Assembly (NCBI RefSeq): GCF_000429325.1
Contig: NZ_AUBQ01000012.1
Span: 224,518 to 288,517, forward strand
Origin: Fundidesulfovibrio putealis DSM 16056
GTDB taxonomy: Bacteria > Desulfobacterota > Desulfovibrionia > Desulfovibrionales > Desulfovibrionaceae
DNA: 64,000 nt
Reading direction: 5' to 3'
The translations under genes and the position numbers were made by a program. Positions 24,523-32,548 of this stretch are shown here, piece by piece. Each line of letters starts with the position of its first letter. Within the stretch, counting starts at the first letter, position 1. The notes below the pieces were generated by a model. That model did no database searches. It saw only the letters and a list, made by a program, of their open reading frames with translations, and was not told the DNA's origin.

Positions 24523-25680
24523 ATGAGCGACTTCAACACCTTCACGGGAAAAACGGTTGACGACGCCATCGGCGAGGCCTGCCGTTTCTTCTCAAGCGAT
24601 CGTGAAAGGCTGGAGATCGAGATCATCTCCGGCGGCTCCACCGGCATCTTCGGGCTGGTGGGCAAGAAGAAGGCGCAGATCAAGGCGCGCCGCCGGGTCG
24701 ACCCGGCAGTCGCCGCCATGATGCGCGAGGAAGAGCGCCAGGCCCAGGCGGCCTCGCGCGAAGCCCGCCAGAGCGTAGCCGAAACGTCCCGGGACGACGT
24801 CGGCACTGCCGAAGCGCCCCGCCCTGATTCCGGGGAGGCGCCAGCCGCCACGGCGTCCGATGCGCAGCCGCAGGGCGGCCAGCCAGCGCGAGAGCGTGAG
24901 CGCGGTCCCAGGCGGCGCGAACGGCCCCAGCGGCAGCGCGAACCGCGTGAAAGAAACGAAGGGAGCGAGAACGGCAACCAGGCCCGCGAACCCAGGGAGC
25001 CCAGGGAGCCGCGCGAGCAAAGGCCCCAGCGCCCCCGACGCGAGGCCCAGGCCAAGCCGCCGCGTCCCAAGTCCGAACCCAGGCAGCGCTCGTCGTCCCT
25101 GGATGACGACCTGCCCGAAGGCCAGGACACCTCCCCCGCTTCCCCGGAGCTCATCGCCCTGGCCACCGAGATCATGCAGCGCCTGCTGCCCCCCATCCTT
25201 GAGCAGGAGCCCAAGATGGAGATCGAGGGCACGGCCAGCCGCGTGAACGTGTGCATCCAGGACGAGGAGCACTCCGGCCTGCTGATCGGGCGCGAGGGCC
25301 AGACCCTGGCCGCCCTTCAGTATCTGGCCAACCGCATCATGGCCCGGCGCTGGGAATCCCCGGTGCGCGTGCAGATAAACACCGGCGAGTACCGCGAGAA
25401 GCAGGACGACAGCCTGCGCAAGATGGCGCTGTACCTGGCCGACAAGGCCAAGAACCTGGGCCGTCCGCAGAGCACCAAACCGCTCAGCTCCTACCATCGC
25501 CGGGTGATCCACCTGACCTTGCAGGAGGACGACACCATACAGACCCGCAGCAAGGGCGACGGCCCCATGAAGCGGGTGATCATCGTCCCCCGGCGTCCCA
25601 AGGGCGAGGCTGCCGCAAAGCCCGAAACCCAGCAGGAACCGGTGGCCTACGAAGCCCAGGACGCCGCTCTCAGCGAGTAA
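24523..25680 (+). CDS. jag: Jag/KhpB RNA-binding protein
   Basis: 385 residues: Jag-N domain (1-55, FTGKTVDDAIGEACRFF, STGIFGLVGKKKAQI), a long disordered Arg/Glu/Pro/Gln-rich linker (about 75-205), a KH domain with GLLIGREGQTLAALQYLAN, and an R3H domain (LSSYHRRVIHLTLQED). KhpB-type proteins bind many RNAs and influence cell elongation; the gene is classically next to yidC, here 10 bp after it. The linker is much longer than in Firmicutes homologues. A strong terminator follows at 25709. Confidence 0.93.
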   Translation: MSDFNTFTGKTVDDAIGEACRFFSSDRERLEIEIISGGSTGIFGLVGKKKAQIKARRRVDPAVAAMMREEERQAQAASREARQSVAETSRDDVGTAEAPRPDSGEAPAATASDAQPQGGQPARERERGPRRRERPQRQREPRERNEGSENGNQAREPREPREPREQRPQRPRREAQAKPPRPKSEPRQRSSSLDDDLPEGQDTSPASPELIALATEIMQRLLPPILEQEPKMEIEGTASRVNVCIQDEEHSGLLIGREGQTLAALQYLANRIMARRWESPVRVQINTGEYREKQDDSLRKMALYLADKAKNLGRPQSTKPLSSYHRRVIHLTLQEDDTIQTRSKGDGPMKRVIIVPRRPKGEAAAKPETQQEPVAYEAQDAALSE

Positions 25681-25708
25681 CAGTCCAGCAGGCTCTCAGC
25701 GCGATCGC

Positions 25709-25735
25709 AAGGCCGGGTTTCGACCCGGCCTTTTT
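25709..25735 (+). terminator. terminator after jag
   Basis: AGGCCGGGT, loop TTCG, ACCCGGCCT and then TTTT: a near-ideal intrinsic terminator ending the rpmH-jag module. Confidence 0.92.
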
Positions 25736-25799
25736 CATGGTTGAGCGCGAGCCACGCGTCCCTTCACAATGCGGGACAATTTCGATTGATGAACGGTTC

Positions 25800-25862
25800 G
25801 GCGGGACGACCCGCCGCGCCCCGCCCTTCCTCACCGGGGACGACCCCGCAAGCCACAAGGAG
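25800..25862 (+). promoter_or_regulatory. guanidine-II (mini-ykkC) riboswitch
   Basis: Two hairpins with the diagnostic ACGR loop: GGCGGG-ACGA-CCCGCC (25800-25815) and CGGGG-ACGA-CCCCG (25835-25848), 19 bases apart, with the AAGGAG ribosome site 8 bases after the second hairpin. This is the consensus of the guanidine-II class, which turns on translation when guanidinium binds. The next gene is a Gdx/SugE-type SMR protein, the most usual partner. Confidence 0.92.
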
Positions 25863-25870
25863 CGTTCTTT

Positions 25871-26188
25871 ATGGCATGGGCCGTTCTCTTCCTCGCCGCG
25901 CTTTTCGAAACCGCCTGGGCCGTGGGGCTTAAATCCACCGAAGGGTTCACCCGCATCTGGCCGACCTTGTGGGTGGTCGCCTGCATGGTCGTCAGCATGG
26001 GTCTTCTGGGGATCGCCACCAAGCAGTTGCCCATCGGCACGGCTTATGCCGTCTGGACCGGCATCGGCGCGTTGGGCACCGCCCTGTTCGGCATCATCCT
26101 CTATGGCGAGTCCGCCAGCCTCGCCCGGCTTTCCTGCATCGCCCTGATCGCTGCCGGAGTCATGGGGCTCAAGGTGTTCTCCAAGTAG
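25871..26188 (+). CDS. sugE: SMR family guanidinium exporter (Gdx/SugE type)
   Basis: 105 residues with four TM helices. Glu13 in [16 protein letters not shown] is the essential proton/substrate-binding residue; [40 protein letters not shown] and [11 protein letters not shown] fit the SugE/Gdx subgroup rather than EmrE. It works as an antiparallel dimer exchanging guanidinium for protons. The guanidine-II riboswitch directly upstream supports this substrate strongly. Single-gene unit, ended by a terminator at 26215. Confidence 0.95.
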   Translation: MAWAVLFLAALFETAWAVGLKSTEGFTRIWPTLWVVACMVVSMGLLGIATKQLPIGTAYAVWTGIGALGTALFGIILYGESASLARLSCIALIAAGVMGLKVFSK

Positions 26189-26214
26189 CATCCCGGCGCT
26201 ATTGCGCCTCTTGT

Positions 26215-26248
26215 GGGGCCGCTGCCGCAAGGCAGCGGCCCCAATTTT
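26215..26248 (+). terminator. terminator of the SMR gene
   Basis: A perfect 12-bp stem GGGGCCGCTGCC/GGCAGCGGCCCC with GCAA loop followed by AATTTTTT. Confidence 0.93.
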
Positions 26249-26316
26249 TTGGAACGGTCCCTGCAACTTTTCCATGGGGAGAATTTTCTGCCCACTATCT
26301 TCGCAGGAGACCGCAC

Positions 26317-26763
26317 ATGGACATTTCCTCAATCGGCGCATCCGCCACCGCCTCGACCTACGCCGCCCAGTCCGTGGACCAGGCTCGCACGACGACAGCG
26401 ACATCCTCCACCGCCACATCATCGTCCGGCAAGGACACCGTTTCCCTTTCCACCGCCGCGCAGGAGCTGAGCAAGATCCTGGCGAAGGGGAAAGGCGAGG
26501 CCGTCCCCGACGAGGAAGAGAGCAGCGATCCCATCGAGCGCATCAAGAAGAAGATCGAGGAACTGGAGAAGAAGATCGCCCAGGTGGAGCAGAGTTCAGT
26601 CCCGGACCAGACCAAGCAGGGCGTGGTCAAGGGATTGGAGACCGAGCTCGCCGCGCTCAACCAGCAACTCTCGCAGCTGATGGCCGACGCCTCCAAGGCT
26701 GCGGCGGGCGGCGGCACCGGCGGTGCGGCAAAACTTTCCGGCAAGGTTTCCACCAAGATTTAG
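26317..26763 (+). CDS. FlxA-like coiled-coil protein
   Basis: 148 residues from ATG 26317 (AGGAGA 7 bases upstream). Low-complexity Ser/Thr/Ala N-terminus (1-50), then a predicted coiled coil (about 70-125: IERIKKKIEELEKKIAQVEQ, later LETELAALNQQLSQLMADAS), then a Gly/Ala tail. The layout resembles FlxA-like proteins associated with flagellar regulons, whose role is unknown. No signal peptide or TM. Not in an operon. Confidence 0.65.
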   Translation: MDISSIGASATASTYAAQSVDQARTTTATSSTATSSSGKDTVSLSTAAQELSKILAKGKGEAVPDEEESSDPIERIKKKIEELEKKIAQVEQSSVPDQTKQGVVKGLETELAALNQQLSQLMADASKAAAGGGTGGAAKLSGKVSTKI

Positions 26764-26924
26764 CCGGGATCGCGGCTGGCGCGATACGACGACAGCCGCT
26801 TGCCGCGACGTGCTGAACTCTACGGGTTGGGGTCAGCCTCCGGCAGTCTCACCTGGCAGACACTGTGCTCGTTGGCGTGGCGACGTTAATGCATCCTGAC
26901 GGGATGTGCTGTAAGCTGGGACGG

Positions 26925-26969
26925 GGTCAGCCTCCGGCGGCCAAAGGGACAAGTCCCTTTGGAATCCCC
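26925..26969 (+). repeat. dispersed intergenic hairpin repeat, copy C
   Basis: GTCAGCCTCCGGCGGCCAAA, then stem CCAAAGGGAC-AA-GTCCCTTTGG, then AATCCCC. A head-only fragment (GGGGTCAGCCTCCGGCA) stands at 26829-26845. Nothing else is supported in 26764-27025. Confidence 0.65.
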
Positions 26970-27025
26970 AATAATTGCTGGCACTCTTTGTTATTTTTGT
27001 GATGTGCGGTTGATGCTGCAAGACG

Positions 27026-27060
27026 AAAGCCCCCCATGACCTGATGTCATGGGGGGCTTT
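27026..27060 (-). terminator. terminator of the exopolysaccharide operon
   Basis: AAAGCCCCCCATGAC pairs perfectly with GTCATGGGGGGCTTT around 5 bases; it lies 24 bp past the stop of the last gene of the leftward operon. Confidence 0.88.
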
Positions 27061-27083
27061 GTAACTGCGTAAGTTGGAGAAGA

Positions 27084-28535
27084 TCAGGGTTTAGGCTTGG
27101 CCTTGGGGATGCGCACCACCACGCCCTTGGGCTGCTTTTCCACTATCTGTTCCGAAAACGCCGAGAGCTCCTTGTCCCGGTAGTCGATGACCAGACGCAG
27201 CTTGTCCGGGTGCGCGCCCAGGCGGATCCGCTCGAACAGCTCGCCCTCCACAGGGGTGGAAGCCCCCAGGGCCGACTGCCAGCTGCCCTGCAAATCAACC
27301 GCCAAGCGGGCAGGCCCCTTGGCGTGGAAGGAAGTCACCTTCTCCACAGGACCGTCGGTGACGATGGTCAGCACGAACTCGCCCGGCTTGTCCTGGGTTT
27401 TGATCTCCAGGATGCGGGTTCCCTTGGCCGCTGCGGGCTTCTCGTCGGGCAGGGCCTTTTCCGAAGGCGTCGATGCGCCGGAAGATGCCGCCGGGGATAC
27501 GCCAGCAAGGGGCTGCGGGGTCTTTGCCGCAGGCTGATCGCTTTGCGCCGGTTTTGACGCCTGCGCCTTTGAGGACTTGCCGGGTACAGCGTTCACGTCC
27601 AGGCCCGGCTGTGATGCCTGGGACGTTTGCACGGCTGCCGGTCCGTCCGGGCCGGATGTGGATTTTTGCGAGGCCTGTGCAGCCGCCTTCTCCCCGGAGG
27701 GGGCCTTGGGAGCCTGCGCCGTCTGTGATGTCGGAGCCGCCGGAGTCCCGGTTTCCGCAGGCGAGGGAGAGGGAGCCGGAGCGGACTTGACGGGTTCAGC
27801 GGTCGCCGGGGCGGTTTGCGCGCCCTGCTCGGCCAGCTGCGCCGGTTTGGCCGTATCGGTCTTTTCAGTCGAGGTTCCAGACTCAGGTATGGCCTGCTCC
27901 TGCAGCGCTGTCTTGCCGGACTCCTGCTGTTCGGCTTTTCCGGCGGTAGGCGCGTTTGCGGCCTTGTCGTCCTTGGAGGGCACGGGCGGAGCGGCGGGGG
28001 CGGGCGCGGACGCGTCGGCTACGGCCTTCGGTTCGGGCTTGCTCTCGGCCACGCCGGTCGCAACCTGACGTCCGATCTTGGCCGCCTTGGCCTTGGCCGC
28101 GTCGCTGGTCACCTTGGGAAGCCCAAGCGAGGGGCTCTCGTGCTCCACCGTGATGGATACCGGCGCGCCCTGCTTCTCCGCCGTCGCTTCGGCAACGGGC
28201 TGCGGAGCCGGGACCGGAGGATCAGCAGGAGCGGGCGCGGGCGCCACGTCCTTCTTCGGTTCGGCCTTCGCGACTGTCTGCGGCAGCTCGGGCTTGTCCT
28301 CTTTCACCGCAGCGGCCTCAGGCTGCGGCGGTTTGGCCACCGGCGACACGGGCAGAGTCGTCTCCTGCCGGGACGGGAACCGTGACTTGTCCGGAAATTG
28401 CGCGTTGCTGGCCGAGTCCGTGTCAAGACTGCGGAACGGATTGCGGAACTGGAACATGTTCAGCGAAAAGCCCAGCAGCAACGCCACTACGACAATCATT
28501 ATCCGCAGAAAGAGCGGATTCTTGCGATCAGCCAT
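27084..28535 (-). CDS. AMIN-domain protein with long Pro/Ala-rich linker
   Basis: 483 residues. One N-terminal TM (IMIVVVALLLGFSLNMF), then about 330 residues of low-complexity P/A/K/Q/E sequence, then a C-terminal AMIN domain (LEIKTQDKPGEFVLTIVTDG, AVDLQGSWQS, LRLVIDYRD, KGVVVRIPKA). AMIN domains bind peptidoglycan or glycans and localise envelope proteins. A tethered periplasmic protein that spans toward the wall is likely. As last gene of the exopolysaccharide operon it may position the export machinery or the glycosidase; this is inference. Confidence 0.8.
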   Translation of the reverse strand: MADRKNPLFLRIMIVVVALLLGFSLNMFQFRNPFRSLDTDSASNAQFPDKSRFPSRQETTLPVSPVAKPPQPEAAAVKEDKPELPQTVAKAEPKKDVAPAPAPADPPVPAPQPVAEATAEKQGAPVSITVEHESPSLGLPKVTSDAAKAKAAKIGRQVATGVAESKPEPKAVADASAPAPAAPPVPSKDDKAANAPTAGKAEQQESGKTALQEQAIPESGTSTEKTDTAKPAQLAEQGAQTAPATAEPVKSAPAPSPSPAETGTPAAPTSQTAQAPKAPSGEKAAAQASQKSTSGPDGPAAVQTSQASQPGLDVNAVPGKSSKAQASKPAQSDQPAAKTPQPLAGVSPAASSGASTPSEKALPDEKPAAAKGTRILEIKTQDKPGEFVLTIVTDGPVEKVTSFHAKGPARLAVDLQGSWQSALGASTPVEGELFERIRLGAHPDKLRLVIDYRDKELSAFSEQIVEKQPKGVVVRIPKAKPKP

Positions 28536-28537
28536 GC

Positions 28538-29563
28538 TTACCTGCCCTGGCCCATGGCCTTGGCCTGCTCTGCAAATACGAACGCGGCCGGTTTAGAGAT
28601 GAATTCCGAAGTGTACAGGCCGAAATAATACTGCGGTGGCCTGTCCCAATCCAGGAAGTATATCGCCAGCGTCACATAACGGAACCTGGTCTGGAGCATG
28701 TCCAGAGATTTCTTGAGGTACAAGGCCTGGCGCTGCTCGCCCACATCCGCCGAGGACCAGCCCCACTCGGTTATCCACAAGGGACGGTTGGCCTGTCCAT
28801 GGCTCTCCATGATGCGCCGGATGAGGCTCACGTCGTCGAAGTTGTTGTCCCACTGGGTGAACTGGTCCGGACCGATCTTGGTGTAGGGGTGGATGGACAC
28901 GATCTCCGGATAGATCTTCATGTCATAGATCTTCTGGAGGAACTGATACCCCGGCATGCTCCCCTCGCCCACAAAGGTCAGGTTGCCAAGGCCCCCCAGG
29001 GAGATTTCGGCCTCCGGGTCCACGGAGCGGATGACCTCGTGCATGGCCGTGTACCAGGCCGCGTAATGTTCCGGGTGGACGCGCGGCCTCCAGGCTTCGC
29101 CGAGGTTCTGCTCGTTCCAGAGTTCCCACTTGCGGACCTTTCCTTTGTAGCGCGTGGCGGCCTCGCGCATGAAATCCTTGTACTGTCCGAGCCATGCGTC
29201 GAACCTGGCCTGGTCCACGGGCACGTAAAGCCAGTACTGTTCTTCGTTTCCCTGGGTGCCGTTGGCCCAGGTGGGCGACCCGTACACGCACATGAGCGGC
29301 TCGATGTGCGCCTGTTCCAGCATGGACACAACCTGGTCCATGGAGGCCCAGTCACGCTGGCCGCGTTGCGCCTCCACCCTGTGCCACAGGAAGCTGTTTC
29401 GCGAGACCCTGGCATGGACGGTTTTGGCCAGGGTGACGGCGCGCGCGTTCACGCCCTGGTCGTCGGAAAAAGCCATGTCCATGTGCAGGCCGAGTTCCAG
29501 GGCCTGGGCTGGCGCCGCCTGAAACAACAGGACGGACAGGATCAGAAGGGCGGTTTTCATCAT
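28538..29563 (-). CDS. periplasmic glycoside hydrolase, PslG/GH39-like
   Basis: 341 residues with a signal peptide (TALLILSVLLFQAAPAQA). (beta/alpha)8-barrel of clan GH-A: acid/base Glu151 in WELWNEQN and nucleophile Glu266 in LWITEWGWS, plus RVSRNSFLWHRVE and MCVYGSPTWANG. In Pseudomonas, PslG of this type cuts the exopolysaccharide made by its own operon. Here too it is encoded within the polysaccharide operon, with an ATGA overlap to the upstream glycosyltransferase. Trimming or quality control of the polymer in the periplasm is the likely task; exact linkage unknown. Confidence 0.85.
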   Translation of the reverse strand: MMKTALLILSVLLFQAAPAQALELGLHMDMAFSDDQGVNARAVTLAKTVHARVSRNSFLWHRVEAQRGQRDWASMDQVVSMLEQAHIEPLMCVYGSPTWANGTQGNEEQYWLYVPVDQARFDAWLGQYKDFMREAATRYKGKVRKWELWNEQNLGEAWRPRVHPEHYAAWYTAMHEVIRSVDPEAEISLGGLGNLTFVGEGSMPGYQFLQKIYDMKIYPEIVSIHPYTKIGPDQFTQWDNNFDDVSLIRRIMESHGQANRPLWITEWGWSSADVGEQRQALYLKKSLDMLQTRFRYVTLAIYFLDWDRPPQYYFGLYTSEFISKPAAFVFAEQAKAMGQGR

Positions 29564-30501
29564 TTGCTTTGCCGGGTTGTGTCCTCAGTGGACGCTTGCG
29601 AACTTCTCAGGCCGGACAAATAGCCGAATATCTTCCCGAAATCCACGACAACCAGCATCACGGCCATAAGCAGCAGTGCTTTGGCGCTTAAGGGGTAGGC
29701 CCCGAGCCTGCGGAAATTCCGTACGGGCTGCCACAGGTACACACCGGCTCCCAGCGCCAGCGGCACAAGCCACAAGGGCCTTTCGAGGCTCATGAGCAGC
29801 ATGAGGATTCCTGCGCCGTACGCCATGAGCCGCAGGATGTGCCGTTTGGTGTGCTGGCGCGCCTTGCCGTCGCCCTCCATGTACAGGAAAAACTGACGGC
29901 ACATGGACTTGAGGTCAGGCCGCAGCCTCCAGTACACCACGGCTCCCGGCTCCATGCGCATGGTGAAGCGGCTGGCCCGCATCTTGTCGTGGAGCCAGGT
30001 GTCCTCGGAGAAATCCAGCCACTCCGGGTAGCCTCCCAGCTCCTGCCAGACGACCTTCCTGAAGGCTATGGAGCGGCTGGAGATGGCGTAGCGGTCCAGG
30101 CTGTCCGAAGAGCGGAAAATATTGTGCAGGCTGTACTGACAGGCGTCGAAGAGGCTCTGCACGATGGGGGCGTAGCCGCCGACCACCACGTCCGCCCCCT
30201 TCAGGTCGGTTATGCGCGCGAGCCACTGCGGGTCAAGCACGCACCCGGCGTCCGTGACCGCGATCAGCTCGCCCGTGGCCAGGGAGATGGCCCGGTTTCG
30301 TCCGGCTGCGATGTTGCAGGGATAGGATTCCACCACCGCATGCAGCGAATGCGAGCGCGCGATGGACAGGGTCGCGTCCGTGGAACCGCCGTCCACGATA
30401 ACCACCTCGTCCGGGCGGCAGGTCTGCGCTGCCACGGAATCGAGAAACGCGCCGATGGTTGCCGCCTCGTTCTTCACCGTGACGATGAGGCTTACGCGCA
30501 T
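29560..30501 (-). CDS. family 2 glycosyltransferase, membrane-anchored
   Basis: 313 residues. GT-A domain with MRVSLIVTVKNEAATI, VIVDGGSTDAT, and AVTDAGCVLDP supplying the metal-binding acid residues, ED in LDFSEDTWLHDKM as catalytic base region. Two to three C-terminal TM segments (about 225-295) anchor it at the inner membrane. It adds one sugar to the lipid-linked repeat unit. Start overlaps the previous gene by 10 bp. Confidence 0.88.
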   Translation of the reverse strand: MRVSLIVTVKNEAATIGAFLDSVAAQTCRPDEVVIVDGGSTDATLSIARSHSLHAVVESYPCNIAAGRNRAISLATGELIAVTDAGCVLDPQWLARITDLKGADVVVGGYAPIVQSLFDACQYSLHNIFRSSDSLDRYAISSRSIAFRKVVWQELGGYPEWLDFSEDTWLHDKMRASRFTMRMEPGAVVYWRLRPDLKSMCRQFFLYMEGDGKARQHTKRHILRLMAYGAGILMLLMSLERPLWLVPLALGAGVYLWQPVRNFRRLGAYPLSAKALLLMAVMLVVVDFGKIFGYLSGLRSSQASTEDTTRQSK

Positions 30502-31655
30502 GTCTTGTACACCTTCTCGTTTAAGGTCTGCGCCACGCGCGCCCAGGTATAGCGCGCGCCAACCAGGTCGCGCCCGGCCCGGCCCAGCCGCTGCGCCAGC
30601 GCGTCGTCATCAAGCACCGACACCACGGCCTGGGCGAAATCTTCCGGGGACCCGGCCACCAGCATATGCTCGCCGGGGCGGGCCTCGATGCCGGAGCAGC
30701 CAAGCGGCGTGCTCACCACCGGGACGCCCCAGGAGAACGCCTCCAGGATCTTGAGGCGCGTGCCGCTGCCCACCCGCAGCGGGCAGACGAACACCCTGGC
30801 CTGGCGATAGTATCCCGCCACGTCCGGCACGCTCCCCGTGACCATCACGTCCGCGCAGGCCAGCCGGGAAACCTCGGGCCTGGGATTCTTGCCCACTATC
30901 CAGAGCCGGGCCTCGGGCTCTCGCGCCTTCACCAGCGGCCATATGGTCTCGTGAAACCAGCAGATGCCCTCGACGTTGGCCAAATAGCTCATGAGGCCCA
31001 CGAACACCACGTCCTTGCCATCCGGAGCTTCCCGGTCGTGCACGGCCTCCACGGCGTTGGGCACGGTCAGCACCGTGGGGTTGCGGCGCAGGAAATGCTC
31101 GCGGTCGGCGTCGGAGCAGGTCAGGATTGCGTCCATGCGCGCGGCCTCGCGTTCCTCGAAACGGCGCATGAACAGGGCCTGGAGAAAATGGTGCAGCTTG
31201 CGAAGCGGCCCGCGCGCCCGGCGGGCGTTGCCCAGCAGGATGTCCGCCTCCACGTTGTGGGCGTCCATCACCTTGAAGCAGGAGAGCCCGGCGATGAGCC
31301 GCGCCCCGGTGACGAACTCGCCCTGGGCCGCGTCCTGGCCGGGAGCGGCCTCTGCCACGGCCAGGCGCAGCGCGGGCGCGTCCGCGATGACGCCGAGATA
31401 AGGCGTAAGCGTCAGGTAGGACGCCGCCATGTCCAGACACTTGCGCCAGGGTTCGCGCATGATCTCCGGGGCCACCACGCGGTGCAGCATGCCGCGCAGC
31501 TGCCTGACGCCCTCGCGGTCTTCCGGTTTGCGAACCGCAGTGACCAGCGTGACCTCATGTGTCCTGGCCAGTTCACGCAAAAGCCCCACGATGCGGATGT
31601 TGCCGCCCTCGTCGGGCGGCCAGGGGCAGTTAGGGGAGACGACCAGGAGCCGCAT
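30492..31655 (-). CDS. family 4 glycosyltransferase
   Basis: 387 residues from ATG 31655, chosen because homology begins MRLLVVSPNCPWPPDEGGN; the longer frame is shadow. GT-B fold: N-terminal acceptor domain, donor domain with VVFVGLMSYLANVEGICWF, WIVGKNPRPEV, VFVCPLRVGSGTRLKILEA (the E of the EX7E region) and GVPVVSTPLGCSGIEA. It resembles sugar transferases using nucleotide-hexoses. Five bp separate it from the upstream family 2 enzyme. Confidence 0.9.
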   Translation of the reverse strand: MRLLVVSPNCPWPPDEGGNIRIVGLLRELARTHEVTLVTAVRKPEDREGVRQLRGMLHRVVAPEIMREPWRKCLDMAASYLTLTPYLGVIADAPALRLAVAEAAPGQDAAQGEFVTGARLIAGLSCFKVMDAHNVEADILLGNARRARGPLRKLHHFLQALFMRRFEEREAARMDAILTCSDADREHFLRRNPTVLTVPNAVEAVHDREAPDGKDVVFVGLMSYLANVEGICWFHETIWPLVKAREPEARLWIVGKNPRPEVSRLACADVMVTGSVPDVAGYYRQARVFVCPLRVGSGTRLKILEAFSWGVPVVSTPLGCSGIEARPGEHMLVAGSPEDFAQAVVSVLDDDALAQRLGRAGRDLVGARYTWARVAQTLNEKVYKTCA

Positions 31656-31660
31656 CGGCC

Positions 31661-32548
31661 TCAGCGCCCCGTCAGCCCGCGATAAAGCCCGCCAAGATAG
31701 GCGGGGATGCGGTCGAACACGCCCTTGCGCACGAAACGCAGCATGCACCGGGGCAGGTCGTGCAGGAAAATCCACAGATAGGCCACGCCCCGGTTGGGCC
31801 AGGGGTAGAACTTGCCCAGGAAATAGGCGCGGCTTCGCATGTAGTGGTGCCAGTAGCGGGCGCTGCCCACTCCTCCCATGGAACGGCTGACCTTGTGCCA
31901 GAGCCTGGCCCTGGGCACGTAGACCACGCGGTAGCCTGCCCTGGCCGCACGCACGCAGAAGTCAGTCTCGTCGAAGTAGATGAAATAGTAGGGGTCGATG
32001 CCGCCAAGCTCGTCGTAGAGCGCGGTGCGGGCCAGCATGCAGCAGCTGGTGATGTAGTCGGTCTCGCACTGTTCGTCGTACTGCCCCCGGTCCTTCTCCT
32101 CGTAGCCCACATGCGCCGCATCGCCGCGCCAGGGCTTGAGGATGCCGCCCGCATACCAGATGACGTCCGGCTCGGAGTGGTACAGCATCTTGGGGCCAAC
32201 CACGCCCACGCGCGGGTCGGATTCCAGCACGTCCACCAGGTGGGTCAGCATGTCCGGAGCCACCACGGTGTCGTTGTTCAGGAGCATGATGCATTGAAAG
32301 CCGCGTTCTTTGGCGCGGGCGATGCCCACGTTGTTGGCGCGGGCGATCCCCAGATTCTCGCCGTTCTCGATGAAGTCCACGTCCGCGCGGGCGCGGAAGA
32401 CCTCCAGGGAGCCGTCCGTGGAGCCGTTGTCCACCAGGATGACCCCGTACTCGCGGTACTCCATGCCTGCGAGCGATTCCAGGCAATCCAGGGTGTCCTG
32501 GAGGTTGTTCCAGTTCACCAGGACGATGGCCACTGACGGCAGGTGCAT
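31661..32548 (-). CDS. family 2 glycosyltransferase (rhamnosyltransferase-like)
   Basis: 295 residues from ATG 32548 (a GTG 3 bases upstream is also possible; stop and start overlap as TGATG). Motifs: SVAIVLVNWNNLQDTLDCL, ILVDNGSTDGS, MLLNNDTVV for the metal site, and FDETDFCVRAARAGY. The C-terminal part has no strong TM. WbbL-like enzymes of this pattern transfer rhamnose, but the sugar cannot be fixed from sequence alone. Confidence 0.9.
   Translation of the reverse strand: MHLPSVAIVLVNWNNLQDTLDCLESLAGMEYREYGVILVDNGSTDGSLEVFRARADVDFIENGENLGIARANNVGIARAKERGFQCIMLLNNDTVVAPDMLTHLVDVLESDPRVGVVGPKMLYHSEPDVIWYAGGILKPWRGDAAHVGYEEKDRGQYDEQCETDYITSCCMLARTALYDELGGIDPYYFIYFDETDFCVRAARAGYRVVYVPRARLWHKVSRSMGGVGSARYWHHYMRSRAYFLGKFYPWPNRGVAYLWIFLHDLPRCMLRFVRKGVFDRIPAYLGGLYRGLTGR

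Noticed and set aside
23073..25256. Minus-strand 727-codon frame opposite yidC and jag
   Set aside because: Shadow of conserved genes; low-complexity Ser/Arg/Gly sequence.
26977..26993. TGGCAC with a following TTT/GTTA, looked at as a sigma-54 promoter
   Set aside because: The -12 GC element is missing and no gene starts downstream on that strand.
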